This document shows positions 1-8,244 of a DNA stretch of 64,000 nt, piece after piece. The notes beneath the pieces are model-generated. The model did not search any database, was not told the origin of the DNA, and saw only the letters and a list, made by a program, of their open reading frames with translations. The position numbers and the translations under genes are program-made. This stretch comes from PFL25 sp046260155. GTDB taxonomy: Bacteria; Chloroflexota; Anaerolineae; Anaerolineales; UBA4823. Position 1 is the stretch's first letter; each line of letters starts with the position of its first letter. The stretch is from positions 186,001-250,000 of the forward strand of contig JBJYXV010000063.1 of assembly GCA_046260155.1 (NCBI GenBank), written 5' to 3'.

Positions 1-2
1 AA

Positions 3-2519
3 CCCCTTTCACAAGATCCATTTAGTCTCAGCAGCGATGATGTAAGGTTTGTACTTGTTGACAAGTATAACGATGTCTGGATTGGCACAATCGGAGGTGG
101 ACTAAATCGCTACTCACCGAGTACTAAAATATTTACTCACTATCTCCATGATCCGGGTAACCAGGATAGTATTGCTTCCGATTCCATCAATGTGATATTT
201 GAAGACAGAGACGGATTCTTATGGATTGGCACCAATGGTGCTGGTCTAGATCGATTTGACAGATTAACTTCGAAATTCTTTCACTATCGAAATGATCCGA
301 ACGATCCAGCGAGCCTGAGCAATGATCAGATCTGGGAGATTACTGAAGATAGAACTGGTAATCTGTGGATTGGTACGGGTGGAGGTGGTATCAGTATCCT
401 GGATCAAGAGACCGGGAAATTCACACAAGTACAAAATGACCCAACAGATCCTAACAGTCTGGGCGATACTGACATCTTATCCATTTATGAAGATAAGAAT
501 GGTGTAATTTGGATCGGGACAAATGGCAGTGGATTGGATAAATTTGATCCATTGACTGGTGATTTTTCCCATTATCGGGTAAGTGATGGACTGGCGAATA
601 ATGTAATTCATGGCATCTTAGAGGACCGGAAGGAGAACCTCTGGGTAAGCACAAATCTCGGTTTATCGTCTTTCAATCCCAGTGATGGATCATTTAAAAA
701 TTATGATGTCAGCGATGGTTTACAAAGCAACGAGTTTAATAGCGGTGCAAGCTTTTTAGATAGTGAAGGGATGATGTATTTTGGTGGGATTAATGGTCTA
801 ACAGCATTTTACCCTGCAGATATTCAAGACAGCACTTATATGCCACCAGTGGTATTTACTGGATTGAACCAGAGTGGTGTGGATCTACTGCGAGAACAAC
901 TTGATCGTGATCTGACAGAGGTTGTTCTTAACTGGTCGAATAACAACCTTGAATTCGAATTTGTGGCACTAAATTTTGCTCATCCCGAGAAAAGTCGGTA
1001 TGCGTATAAACTAACGGGATTTGATGAAGATTGGAATTATATCGGCAGTTCCCGAAATGGGAGGTACACGAATCTCCCCGCGGGTTCATATACCTTACAG
1101 GTTAAAGCCACAAATAGTGATGGTTATTGGAATGATAATGGTGCATCTCTCGATATCAAAGTCGTCCCACCTTTCTGGGAGACCTGGTGGTTTATTGGAT
1201 TAGTTACGATAATAGTGATGGGGAGTGTGATCAGTGCGTATCGATTAAGGATCCGCGCGATCGAATCTCGCAGTCAAGAACTTGAAAGCATTGTCAGAAT
1301 GAGGACGGAGGAAATTGAGCGCAGACGCCTGGAGATGGAATCGCTATACCAGGCAGATGAGATTATTGATCAGAATTTAACACGTGAGGGTCGCTTAAAA
1401 GCTCTGGTTGATGTCTCAATAGATTTGTTGGATGCTGATAATTCTGCCATTTATATATTGGATCAATCCAAGTCAAAATATAACGTCATTGCTGAACGTG
1501 GGTTCAAAAAATCTGAAATTTATGAGCTTTCCATATTAGGAAATGATAGTTTAGCCGGGGAGGCAGCTCAATCTGGAGATGCATTCATTGTCTCAGATCT
1601 CGAAAAAGTTCCCCTCTGCGATGATCGACCCAACACATTGAGGGAGTACCTTGCTTCTGAAGGGGTCCGCTCATCAATATTCCTCCAAATTAAATTCAGT
1701 AATGAAGAGTCTGGATTATTCAATGTCAATTTTTACCGGCCTGATTCAGTTGGGGAAGAACAAATTCGAGTGTTTAAAGTTCTTGCTCAGCACTCAGCAT
1801 TATCCATCCAAAATGCACAATTATTCGAACAGTTACGCGTGGTTGCTATCAATGAAGAACGCAGCCGCCTTGCGAGAGATTTGCACGATAGTGCCAAACA
1901 AAAAGCATTTGCCGCATTAGCTCAACTTGGGGCTGCTGGAGGAATGATTGAACGCAATCCAGAAATGAGCAAAGAACATCTGTTGGAGGCAGAAGACCTG
2001 GTGTATGAGGTGCTCCAAGAATTGATCATCCTGATCCAGGAGATGTACCCGGTCGCACTAAGGGAGAAAGGTTTTGCGAACTCGGTTCGGGAATACATCT
2101 ATGACTGGGAAAACCAATGCGATTTGGAGGTGGACTTAAGAATTCAAGATGAAAGGAAATTACCACTTGAGATTGAGCAATCCCTGTACAGAGTCATCCA
2201 GGAATCTCTAGCAAATATTGCCAGACATAGTCAGGCAAAGCATGTTAAACTCTCTGTGATTTATCATGCAGACCGGGTACGAGTCGAGATTAGTGATGAT
2301 GGAATCGGGTTTGATGTCGATGAACAACCATCTGGACTTGGATTGCGATCTATGAAAGAAAGGATTGACCTAGTTCGAGGGGATTTACGGATATACAGTA
2401 AATCTGCAGAAGGAACGAAGATAATTGTTGAAACACCCGTGTCCATTACAGGAGTAATAGATCACATCAAAATCATTGGAGATTTCGATGAAAGAACCGA
2501 TCACAGTACTAATCGTTGA
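3..2519 (+). CDS. Propeller-type sensor histidine kinase (5'-partial)
   Basis: The frame is open from the left edge, so the true start lies outside the window; the GTG at 192 is internal. Repeated W-I-G-T blades (about bases 75-720) are two-component regulator propeller repeats. A Y_Y_Y domain follows (about 850-1170), then one membrane helix (about 1185-1245), a short coiled coil and a GAF domain (about 1375-1820). The kinase core is of the HisKA_3 type, with the phospho-acceptor histidine in LARDLHDSAKQ near base 1885. The ATPase has an N box (ESLANIARHS) and the G boxes DDGIGFD and GLGLRSMKER. It should sense an extracytoplasmic signal and phosphorylate the regulator that overlaps its 3' end. 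The input signal cannot be read from the sequence. Confidence 0.93.
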   Translation, partial: PLSQDPFSLSSDDVRFVLVDKYNDVWIGTIGGGLNRYSPSTKIFTHYLHDPGNQDSIASDSINVIFEDRDGFLWIGTNGAGLDRFDRLTSKFFHYRNDPNDPASLSNDQIWEITEDRTGNLWIGTGGGGISILDQETGKFTQVQNDPTDPNSLGDTDILSIYEDKNGVIWIGTNGSGLDKFDPLTGDFSHYRVSDGLANNVIHGILEDRKENLWVSTNLGLSSFNPSDGSFKNYDVSDGLQSNEFNSGASFLDSEGMMYFGGINGLTAFYPADIQDSTYMPPVVFTGLNQSGVDLLREQLDRDLTEVVLNWSNNNLEFEFVALNFAHPEKSRYAYKLTGFDEDWNYIGSSRNGRYTNLPAGSYTLQVKATNSDGYWNDNGASLDIKVVPPFWETWWFIGLVTIIVMGSVISAYRLRIRAIESRSQELESIVRMRTEEIERRRLEMESLYQADEIIDQNLTREGRLKALVDVSIDLLDADNSAIYILDQSKSKYNVIAERGFKKSEIYELSILGNDSLAGEAAQSGDAFIVSDLEKVPLCDDRPNTLREYLASEGVRSSIFLQIKFSNEESGLFNVNFYRPDSVGEEQIRVFKVLAQHSALSIQNAQLFEQLRVVAINEERSRLARDLHDSAKQKAFAALAQLGAAGGMIERNPEMSKEHLLEAEDLVYEVLQELIILIQEMYPVALREKGFANSVREYIYDWENQCDLEVDLRIQDERKLPLEIEQSLYRVIQESLANIARHSQAKHVKLSVIYHADRVRVEISDDGIGFDVDEQPSGLGLRSMKERIDLVRGDLRIYSKSAEGTKIIVETPVSITGVIDHIKIIGDFDERTDHSTNR

Positions 2520-3150
2520 TGATCACGAAGTCGTACGGAAAGGTATCCGAGGTTATTTAAATACGATTACTGATTATGCGGTTATCGGGGAAGCGGATTC
2601 TGGGGAGCAGGCGGTAGAACAGGTCAAGCAATTAATTCCAGATGTTGTTTTAATGGATTTAATGCTGCCCGGGATAGATGGTGTCGAAGCTACTCGGATT
2701 ATAAAGAATATTAGCCCCCGGACTCAGGTAGTTGTCTTGACATCATTTCATGATGATTCGCTCATTTTTCCGGCACTCAAGGCTGGGGCAATCTCCTATA
2801 TTCTAAAAGATATGAAAATGAATAAATTGGCGGAAGCAATAACAAAGGCGCACAATGGTGAGGTGATCCTTCATCCAAAAGTTGCTGCTCGTGTTCTGCA
2901 GAATATCCGCAGAGAGAGCCAGGAAGATGCAATAATTTATACGGAATTAACCGAACGTGAGATGGATGTTCTGAAATTAATCGCAAATGGTTACTCAAAT
3001 TCTCAAATTGCGGATGAACTAGTGATCAGTGAGAACACAGTCAAGGGACATGTCAGCAATATATTAAGTAAGCTGCATCTTGCCGATAGGACTCAGGCGG
3101 CTGTATTTGCGTGGCAGCAAGGAATTGTAAAACGGGATCCATTGGATTAA
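2488..3150 (+). CDS. NarL/LuxR-family response regulator
   Basis: The N-terminal receiver domain has the acidic pair VDDHE, the phospho-acceptor Asp in LMDLMLPG, a switch Thr in VVLTSF and the Lys in ILKDM. The C-terminal LuxR-type helix-turn-helix runs LTEREMDVLKLIANG through ISENTVKGHVSNIL. It is a DNA-binding transcription factor activated by phosphorylation. I chose the ATG at 2488 because a GGAG sits 6 bases upstream; a TTG at 2476 is possible but has no such site. The start overlaps the kinase gene by 32 bases, so the two are translationally coupled and almost certainly cognate. The target genes are unknown. Confidence 0.95.
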   Translation: MKEPITVLIVDDHEVVRKGIRGYLNTITDYAVIGEADSGEQAVEQVKQLIPDVVLMDLMLPGIDGVEATRIIKNISPRTQVVVLTSFHDDSLIFPALKAGAISYILKDMKMNKLAEAITKAHNGEVILHPKVAARVLQNIRRESQEDAIIYTELTEREMDVLKLIANGYSNSQIADELVISENTVKGHVSNILSKLHLADRTQAAVFAWQQGIVKRDPLD

Positions 3151-3233
3151 TGATATTTCCCCAATGAGGCTTGGATATACAAAGCGAGTTATCCATCGTG
3201 GAGGCAAAAATCTCTCCCGGGTAAAACCAAATA

Positions 3234-3370
3234 CCCCTCGGTGGTAGGGTGGAATACCGATCTTGAGGGGGATGTAAATTAGATTTGATATTTGTAAAAT
3301 AAAGAAAATATAGGATTTCCAGATTCAAATTTACGGGAAGGATGCAAAACCTCACAGGCTTTGCATTCCT
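3234..3370 (+). repeat. Two inverted repeats in the 3151-3415 intergenic stretch
   Basis: CCCCTC at 3234-3239 can pair with GAGGGG at 3265-3270. AGGATGCAAA at 3339-3348 can pair with TTTGCATTCCT at 3360-3370, with one bulged T. Neither is followed by a T run, so neither is a convincing intrinsic terminator. They lie in the leader of the phosphatidyltransferase gene. I match no known riboswitch consensus. Confidence 0.25.
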
Positions 3371-3415
3371 GGCTTGGCTCTCGTATATTGGTAAGAATAT
3401 TCATGGAGAATTGCA

Positions 3416-3958
3416 ATGAAGATGATGAAATATCTTGCAGATTTTCTCACTGGGTCTCGACTTCTAATTGCCATCATTCTTGGTTGGTTAGGCTGGACTT
3501 CGGGGTTGGATGTCTGGTTGATAGCTACATTTCTGGTGATTTACGCCTGGACGAGTGATGTCCTGGATGGTGCGCTCGCTCGCCGGAGCAAAGTAGAAAT
3601 TTCAACCTGGATTGGCAATCACGATCTTTATTTTGATATGGCAGTAGCAACTGGTATGCTAACATTCTTAACCGCTTGGGGTTCAGTAAATCTATCTCTG
3701 AGCATTATTTATATTTTGAGCTGGATCTTAATTTTCACCCGTTTTGGAGTTATTGCATCGCTTGGGAAACTATTTCAAGCCCCTATCTATGGATGGTTTA
3801 TCTTCACTACATTGCGGACCGATCCAATGCTGGGAGGTTTGATACTAATCTTCCTCTTGATCATGGTTGTTGTCACATGGCCCAGATTTCCTAATGACAC
3901 GATACCCGGCTTTCTCACTGGTTTTAAGAAAGAAATCAAGTCACCTCATAAACCATAA
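3416..3958 (+). CDS. CDP-alcohol phosphatidyltransferase-family membrane protein
   Basis: This is a small integral membrane protein of 180 residues with about five hydrophobic helices. It carries the CDP-alcohol phosphotransferase signature DVLDGALARR followed by GNHDLYFD. Family members move a phosphatidyl group from CDP-diacylglycerol to an alcohol such as glycerol-3-phosphate, serine or inositol. All four metal-binding aspartates appear present. The spacing differs from the usual AR(x8)G(x3)D(x3)D: ten residues follow AR, and the glycine is one residue closer to the aspartate. The ATG has GGAG seven bases upstream. The acceptor alcohol cannot be told. It stands alone, with no obvious operon partner. 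Confidence 0.82.
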   Translation: MKMMKYLADFLTGSRLLIAIILGWLGWTSGLDVWLIATFLVIYAWTSDVLDGALARRSKVEISTWIGNHDLYFDMAVATGMLTFLTAWGSVNLSLSIIYILSWILIFTRFGVIASLGKLFQAPIYGWFIFTTLRTDPMLGGLILIFLLIMVVVTWPRFPNDTIPGFLTGFKKEIKSPHKP

Positions 3959-4402
3959 ATCGATCCTAAATTTTAATGCAGCATAACCCGAACTGGAATT
4001 CCTGAGGAATCTTTTCTCATTAACCTCCTGTAAGAATCACCACGCATACAATCTACATTGCGACCATCAAACCGTATGTTAGATGGTTGATCTCGATTTA
4101 TGTCTTGAATTTCGTTTCTAAAGACTTTGTCCCGTCAATTTCGTTAAAGGTGAAATAATAATTCTAAATGCTGAAACCGATTTTATAGAATTACTGGTGC
4201 CACTCATCTATCCAATATACAACGGATCTCCCTTGTTTCCATTTTCTCGATCGATGTCCAGTTAACCGGGTAGTATCCAGTGTATGTCAGAAATGTGGTC
4301 AAATTTCCCAATGTTTGGCATCCATTAACCTTGCTTTTTGTAGTGAGTCACAGATAATTAAATTGGACCACACGAAATTTTAAACATTGGTTTAGGAGCA
4401 TT
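3959..4402 (+). other. Intergenic stretch without a recognised gene
   Basis: This holds 444 bases with no ORF having a ribosome binding site or family resemblance. The only structure I see is a weak inverted repeat, ACCATC/GATGGT, near 4061-4086. The promoter of the following gene is presumably in its last 100 bases, but I see no clear -35/-10 pair. Confidence 0.5.
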
Positions 4403-5116
4403 ATGATGGATGACAAGGGGTTTAAAACTTTCCTGAAAAGGGGAGGTAGATCGCAAGAGGCGATAGAACGATGTGTAAATTATGTAATTCTGCTGGAGGA
4501 ATATCTAAAAAATTCCAGAGAAAATCGATCATTAGAGCAAATAAAATCTGCTGATTTAATCGATTTTGTCAATTGGGCAGATTCAAAGTCCAAGACGCAG
4601 GCGAAGACCAAATCGTATTTGTGGGCAATTCGATATTACTATGAGTTCATGGAAAATTCAAAGATAAGTATGCTGGCTGGTAACTTGAGGCAAGAGAGAA
4701 TTAAACGTAAACCATTCTTGTTGAAGGATTTCCAGGGGATCGATAAAGTGCAAATTGAAAATCTACAGAAAATTGGTATTCGCAATATTGAGCAGATGTG
4801 CGCAGCTGGCGCTACTGCAGGGGATCGTGAGCGTTTAGCTGATCGAACTGGTATCCCCTTGAGTTCTATTGTAAAACTAGTAAAATTGTCCGATCTTGCG
4901 AGGCTTCCTGGGGTGAAAGCGGTTCGGGCTAGGTTATACTTTGAGGCCGGAATTGATACGGTTGAAAAAATCGCTGTGCTTGAACCGGAGGAATTACGTG
5001 AAAAGGTTGAAACTTATATCAACCAATCAGATTTCCCCGGTGTTCCAACCCTTCCAGCTGAGGCACGCTATACGGTTGAAAAGGCAAGGGAATTACCAAA
5101 AATTATTGAATATTAA
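4403..5116 (+). CDS. Recombinase-arm (SAM-like) plus DUF4332 protein
   Basis: Residues 1-95 resemble the N-terminal SAM-like core-binding domain of tyrosine recombinases (helical, with YVILLEEYLK and SYLWAIRYYYEFM). The recombinase catalytic domain with its R-H-R-Y residues is absent. Residues 110-237 instead form a DUF4332-type region with two helix-hairpin-helix-like units (GIDKVQIENLQKIGI and LPGVKAVRARLYFEAGI). The end, ELPKIIEY, matches the end of the DUF4332 protein at 27458-27862 (KLPRVVEY), so the two are paralogues. A DNA-binding role is plausible but unproven. AGGAG lies upstream; a second ATG at 4406 is equally possible. Confidence 0.7.
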   Translation: MMDDKGFKTFLKRGGRSQEAIERCVNYVILLEEYLKNSRENRSLEQIKSADLIDFVNWADSKSKTQAKTKSYLWAIRYYYEFMENSKISMLAGNLRQERIKRKPFLLKDFQGIDKVQIENLQKIGIRNIEQMCAAGATAGDRERLADRTGIPLSSIVKLVKLSDLARLPGVKAVRARLYFEAGIDTVEKIAVLEPEELREKVETYINQSDFPGVPTLPAEARYTVEKARELPKIIEY

Positions 5117-5164
5117 TTCATAGAAAGTGAATTTATTCTGCATACTACTGCAGGAGGAAATTTC

Positions 5165-6520
5165 GTGGCAGAGATTACTGATATTAATATTGTACTTGAT
5201 GAAGTCCGTGATGCATTAACTTCACAGGATTGGGATCGTGCTGTTAAACTTGTTCAAGCCCTACGCCCTCCAGACCAGGCGGATGTATTTGAAGAACTTT
5301 CAGTAGATAATCAATCCGAGCTGCTCCCACGCTTGAATCCCGAGGATTCCGCAGACATTCTGGAGGAATTGCATGATCAGGACGCAGCAGAGATTGCGGG
5401 GCGTTTGGAAGCTAGCGACCTCTCCCGGATCATCAACGAGATGGAGCCAGATGAAGCTGCGGATTTGCTGGGGGATATGACACCTGATCAGGCTGCTGTC
5501 ACCCTTTCCTCAATTGAGGATGCTGAGGAAATTCTTCCCCTGATGGCACATAGCGACGATACTGCTGGGGGATTAATGACCTCGGTCGAGGTTGTCCTTC
5601 ATAAAGATATCACTGTCCAGGCCGCGATCGAGCATTTGAAAAGAACAATCCCAGATGCAGAAATCGCATATTATTTGTATGTTGTAGACGATAACATGAG
5701 ATTAGTCGGTGTGGTTTCATTATTGAATATTGTCGTTGCCCCTGAAAACACCTGTATTGTGGATATCATGAATCCGGAAGTAATTTCTATTTTCGCTGAT
5801 ACTGAGCAGGAGGTTACAGCCCGGTTGATGGCGCGTTATGACCTGCTGGCTTTGCCAGTAGTTGATTCAAACTTTCAGCTCCTCGGAGTAATCACGCACG
5901 ATGACATGGTTGCAGTCCTGGAGGAGGAAGAGACAGAAGATATTTTTCGATTAGGTGGTGTTCCTGCAGAGCGTATTACAACGACAGTGGCTCCTCAAAC
6001 AGCTTTGCGCGCCCGGCTGCCCTGGTTGGTTCTCAACATGGGCACTGCACTTTTATCAGCTCTGGTATTAAGTTTGTTCGAAAATACAATTGCTCAACTT
6101 GCTGTACTGGCTGTCTTTTTTCCAATTGTCGCTGGTGTGAGTGGAAGTGCAGGGACACAAACATTGACCGTAACAGTTCGCGGTTTAGCGTTAGGTGAGA
6201 TAAATCCCAGGGATGGCATCGCCACCATCACCCGAGAAGTATTAATCGGGTTAGCCAATGGAATTGTGCTGGGAACATTGATCGCATTAATTGCGATTTT
6301 TTGGAAAAGTTCACCAATTCTTGGTCTTGTGGTAGGTCTGGCGACATTTTTAAACCTGATCGCAGCAGGTTTTGCAGGTGTACTGGTTCCAATGGGTATG
6401 TCAGCTATCAAGATTGATCCAGCTCTGGCATCGCCGGTTTTTGTAACGACATTAACAGATTCTCTCGGGTACCTGATTTATTTGTCGCTTGCGACGATCA
6501 TATTATTGAGGATTATTTGA
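5165..6520 (+). CDS. mgtE: Magnesium transporter MgtE
   Basis: The product of 451 residues has the full MgtE layout. First comes the superhelical MgtE_N domain (about 1-125; repeats such as LNPEDSADILEELHDQDAAEI). A CBS pair follows (about 130-260), then five C-terminal membrane helices with the conserved pore region (VAGVSGSAGTQTLT). It forms a dimeric Mg2+ channel in the cytoplasmic membrane, gated by Mg2+ binding to the N and CBS domains. It starts at GTG 5165, eight bases after a strong AGGAGG. The 48-base upstream gap is too short for an Mg2+ riboswitch. Confidence 0.96.
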   Translation: MAEITDINIVLDEVRDALTSQDWDRAVKLVQALRPPDQADVFEELSVDNQSELLPRLNPEDSADILEELHDQDAAEIAGRLEASDLSRIINEMEPDEAADLLGDMTPDQAAVTLSSIEDAEEILPLMAHSDDTAGGLMTSVEVVLHKDITVQAAIEHLKRTIPDAEIAYYLYVVDDNMRLVGVVSLLNIVVAPENTCIVDIMNPEVISIFADTEQEVTARLMARYDLLALPVVDSNFQLLGVITHDDMVAVLEEEETEDIFRLGGVPAERITTTVAPQTALRARLPWLVLNMGTALLSALVLSLFENTIAQLAVLAVFFPIVAGVSGSAGTQTLTVTVRGLALGEINPRDGIATITREVLIGLANGIVLGTLIALIAIFWKSSPILGLVVGLATFLNLIAAGFAGVLVPMGMSAIKIDPALASPVFVTTLTDSLGYLIYLSLATIILLRII

Positions 6521-6602
6521 AAATTAAGTAGCAAAATGTGTGCAGCTAAATAAAACCCCTCCCAAGTATTGGAAGAGATAATCCCCTGGATTGATGTCAA
6601 TC

Positions 6603-6640
6603 AAAGGATAATTCGCTATGATGTTAGTGGATTATCCTTT
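6603..6640 (+). repeat. Perfect 10-bp inverted repeat before a membrane-protein gene
   Basis: AAAGGATAAT at 6603-6612 is the exact inverse of ATTATCCTTT at 6631-6640, with an 18-base spacer and a run of five T. It lies 82 bases after mgtE and only seven bases before the GGAG of the next gene. It could be an AT-rich intrinsic terminator for mgtE or an operator or leader structure controlling the next gene. Confidence 0.45.
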
Positions 6641-6656
6641 TTCATTGGAGTATTTA

Positions 6657-7265
6657 ATGACGATCGATTCCGACCTGCGTTCGAAAGCAACCTGGTTGAT
6701 CAGCGAAGATGGTTTGTGGGATATCGGTATTGGTTTATCCATGTTGGGTTTTGGACTGACTATCTCTCTCAAGCACGCCATTTGGTATTTCGGATTTGTG
6801 ATGTTGGCGTATTTTTTGGTAGTGATGACAGGCAAAGAGGTGATCACCAGCCCAAGGATGGCAAATTGGGTAATTGAAGATAACCAGCTGCTCAAACTAG
6901 CAATGTGGATTAAATTTGGATTTGCAGCAATCCTGGTGGGATTGATTTTTGGTGCGATCACTTTCTGGTTCCTAGATATAAGTACGGTCATCGATTGGCT
7001 TCCGGCGTATGGTGTGAAATTGCTCTGTTTAGTGATGTCCGTGTTCTTGTTGATTTTGGGATACTTAACTCAAAATGGTTTCCGCTATTATTTCTATGCA
7101 GGCCTATCAATCCTTGGTTTTGTAATCTTTGAGCTATTTGATATCAGGATTATATATTTTGTTTATTTATCCGCGATTTTATTAATCGTATTTGGCTCAG
7201 GTACTCTAATCCGGTTCTTATCGAGATATCCGAAACAGAATCCACAGAAAGACTTACAGATGTAG
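6657..7265 (+). CDS. Hypothetical multi-pass membrane protein
   Basis: The product has 202 residues with about five or six hydrophobic helices after a short polar N terminus (MTIDSDLRSKATWLISEDG). I do not recognise a named family; the fold resembles small uncharacterised membrane proteins often found beside regulators or transporters. I chose ATG 6657 because GGAG sits six bases before it; an upstream ATG at 6618 lies inside the inverted repeat and lacks a binding site. The C-terminal tail is short and basic. The two following small genes may be co-transcribed. Confidence 0.7.
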   Translation: MTIDSDLRSKATWLISEDGLWDIGIGLSMLGFGLTISLKHAIWYFGFVMLAYFLVVMTGKEVITSPRMANWVIEDNQLLKLAMWIKFGFAAILVGLIFGAITFWFLDISTVIDWLPAYGVKLLCLVMSVFLLILGYLTQNGFRYYFYAGLSILGFVIFELFDIRIIYFVYLSAILLIVFGSGTLIRFLSRYPKQNPQKDLQM

Positions 7266-7369
7266 AAAAAGAGGAAATCATCTCTACCTTGCCTTCCTTA
7301 TCATTTGCGGCGCTAATGGATAAATCAAACATATGCAATTGTCTCGAATTTGGATTTATGGAGTTGAAT

Positions 7370-7609
7370 GTGAATCATCGAGAGGTGATTGATCAAATCA
7401 TTTTGACCTGTACACGAGTTGGATTTATTTTTGTAATCTGTGGCATCCTTGTAGGTGTGTTTTTTTCTGCATGGATTCCAATTTTCATCATTGGTTTCAC
7501 ATTTCTTCTTCCAGAAATCGGCTTGCGGTTGGTTGAAGGTCATTGGTCGATAAAAAGACCAAAATCGGGTTTTGATAATTTACAACAACTCAACAAGGAG
7601 GAAATATGA
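7370..7609 (+). CDS. Small hypothetical membrane protein
   Basis: From GTG 7370 (GGAG six bases upstream) the frame encodes 79 residues: a polar start (NHREVIDQI), two hydrophobic segments (TRVGFIFVICGILVGVFF and WIPIFIIGFTFLLPEIG) and a charged tail. Longer starts at 7316 or 7358 are possible but lack a good ribosome binding site. Its stop overlaps the next start as ATGA, which supports both as real coupled genes. No family is recognised. Confidence 0.6.
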   Translation: MNHREVIDQIILTCTRVGFIFVICGILVGVFFSAWIPIFIIGFTFLLPEIGLRLVEGHWSIKRPKSGFDNLQQLNKEEI

Positions 7610-7833
7610 AGAATTTAAATGAGACGGTTGGGTTGAGGCTTGCGCAAGATTATACGAGAGAACGTCTAGAATATGAATACTCCAGGCAGATGATTAAGCA
7701 AATTAATAAAAAAATTCCCAATAAGTTCTACTGTGCGGTATGCTTTTCTTTGGTTTCTCTTGGGCACTTACTAGTTGCATTTGGACACAGGTTAGAGCGA
7801 TTTGATCTGGTCATGCGAGGATCAGAAGCCTAG
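7606..7833 (+). CDS. Small hypothetical protein
   Basis: This is a 75-residue protein translationally coupled to the gene before it (ATGA overlap) and preceded by AAGGAGG. The first 40 residues are charged and helical; the second half contains a hydrophobic stretch (FYCAVCFSLVSLGHLLVAFG) that could be one membrane helix. No domain is recognised. The strong binding site and coupling are the evidence that it is expressed. Confidence 0.55.
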   Translation: MKNLNETVGLRLAQDYTRERLEYEYSRQMIKQINKKIPNKFYCAVCFSLVSLGHLLVAFGHRLERFDLVMRGSEA

Positions 7834-8244
7834 AATTAAAGACCGATTTGAAAAGCATAAACCTCTGATAATGCACTTGTATTGCGGAATCTCATTGTCA
7901 ATTGAGTTCAAACTGATATATTGGATATTTAGGTTGACACAGTCTTCGATTAAAAGATTGGGGTGCTATTTGCGATCGCCGACTGCGGTCAGAAATTGTT
8001 TTTCAACTATGGTGAGGTAATTTATGTATCTGCATCGCGCGTAGTCAAAATGTCGAAGTTATCAGATTTAACGCATTCACATCAGAATACATCCTGGAAG
8101 GTTGTACAATCATGATGGCTGATATCGTAATGAATGATGACAACTCGAAAAGTGTAAATCCGTCTATTTGTTATCAAATTCTAAAATTGGTCCACCTTTA
8201 CGTCAAATACTTAAAAATTATGGGGATAACAAGGTAGTTCCGAA
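7834..8244 (+). other. Intergenic stretch without a recognised gene
   Basis: This holds 411 bases between a small-protein gene and the ABC exporter. A TTGACA occurs near 7934 but has no matching -10. TACAAT preceded by TG near 8105 could be an extended -10 for the exporter. I see no ORF with a ribosome binding site and no strong hairpin. Confidence 0.4.

Noticed and set aside
3151..3415. Riboswitch in front of the phosphatidyltransferase gene
   Set aside because: Inverted repeats are present, but none of the consensus cores I know (c-di-GMP, c-di-AMP, TPP, cobalamin) fits.
4403..4690. Integrase indicating a mobile element
   Set aside because: Only the recombinase arm-like domain is present; there is no catalytic domain, no attachment-site repeats and no phage or plasmid genes around it.
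5117..5164. Mg2+ riboswitch upstream of mgtE
   Set aside because: Only 48 bases separate mgtE from the preceding gene, too few for an M-box, and no matching structure is visible.
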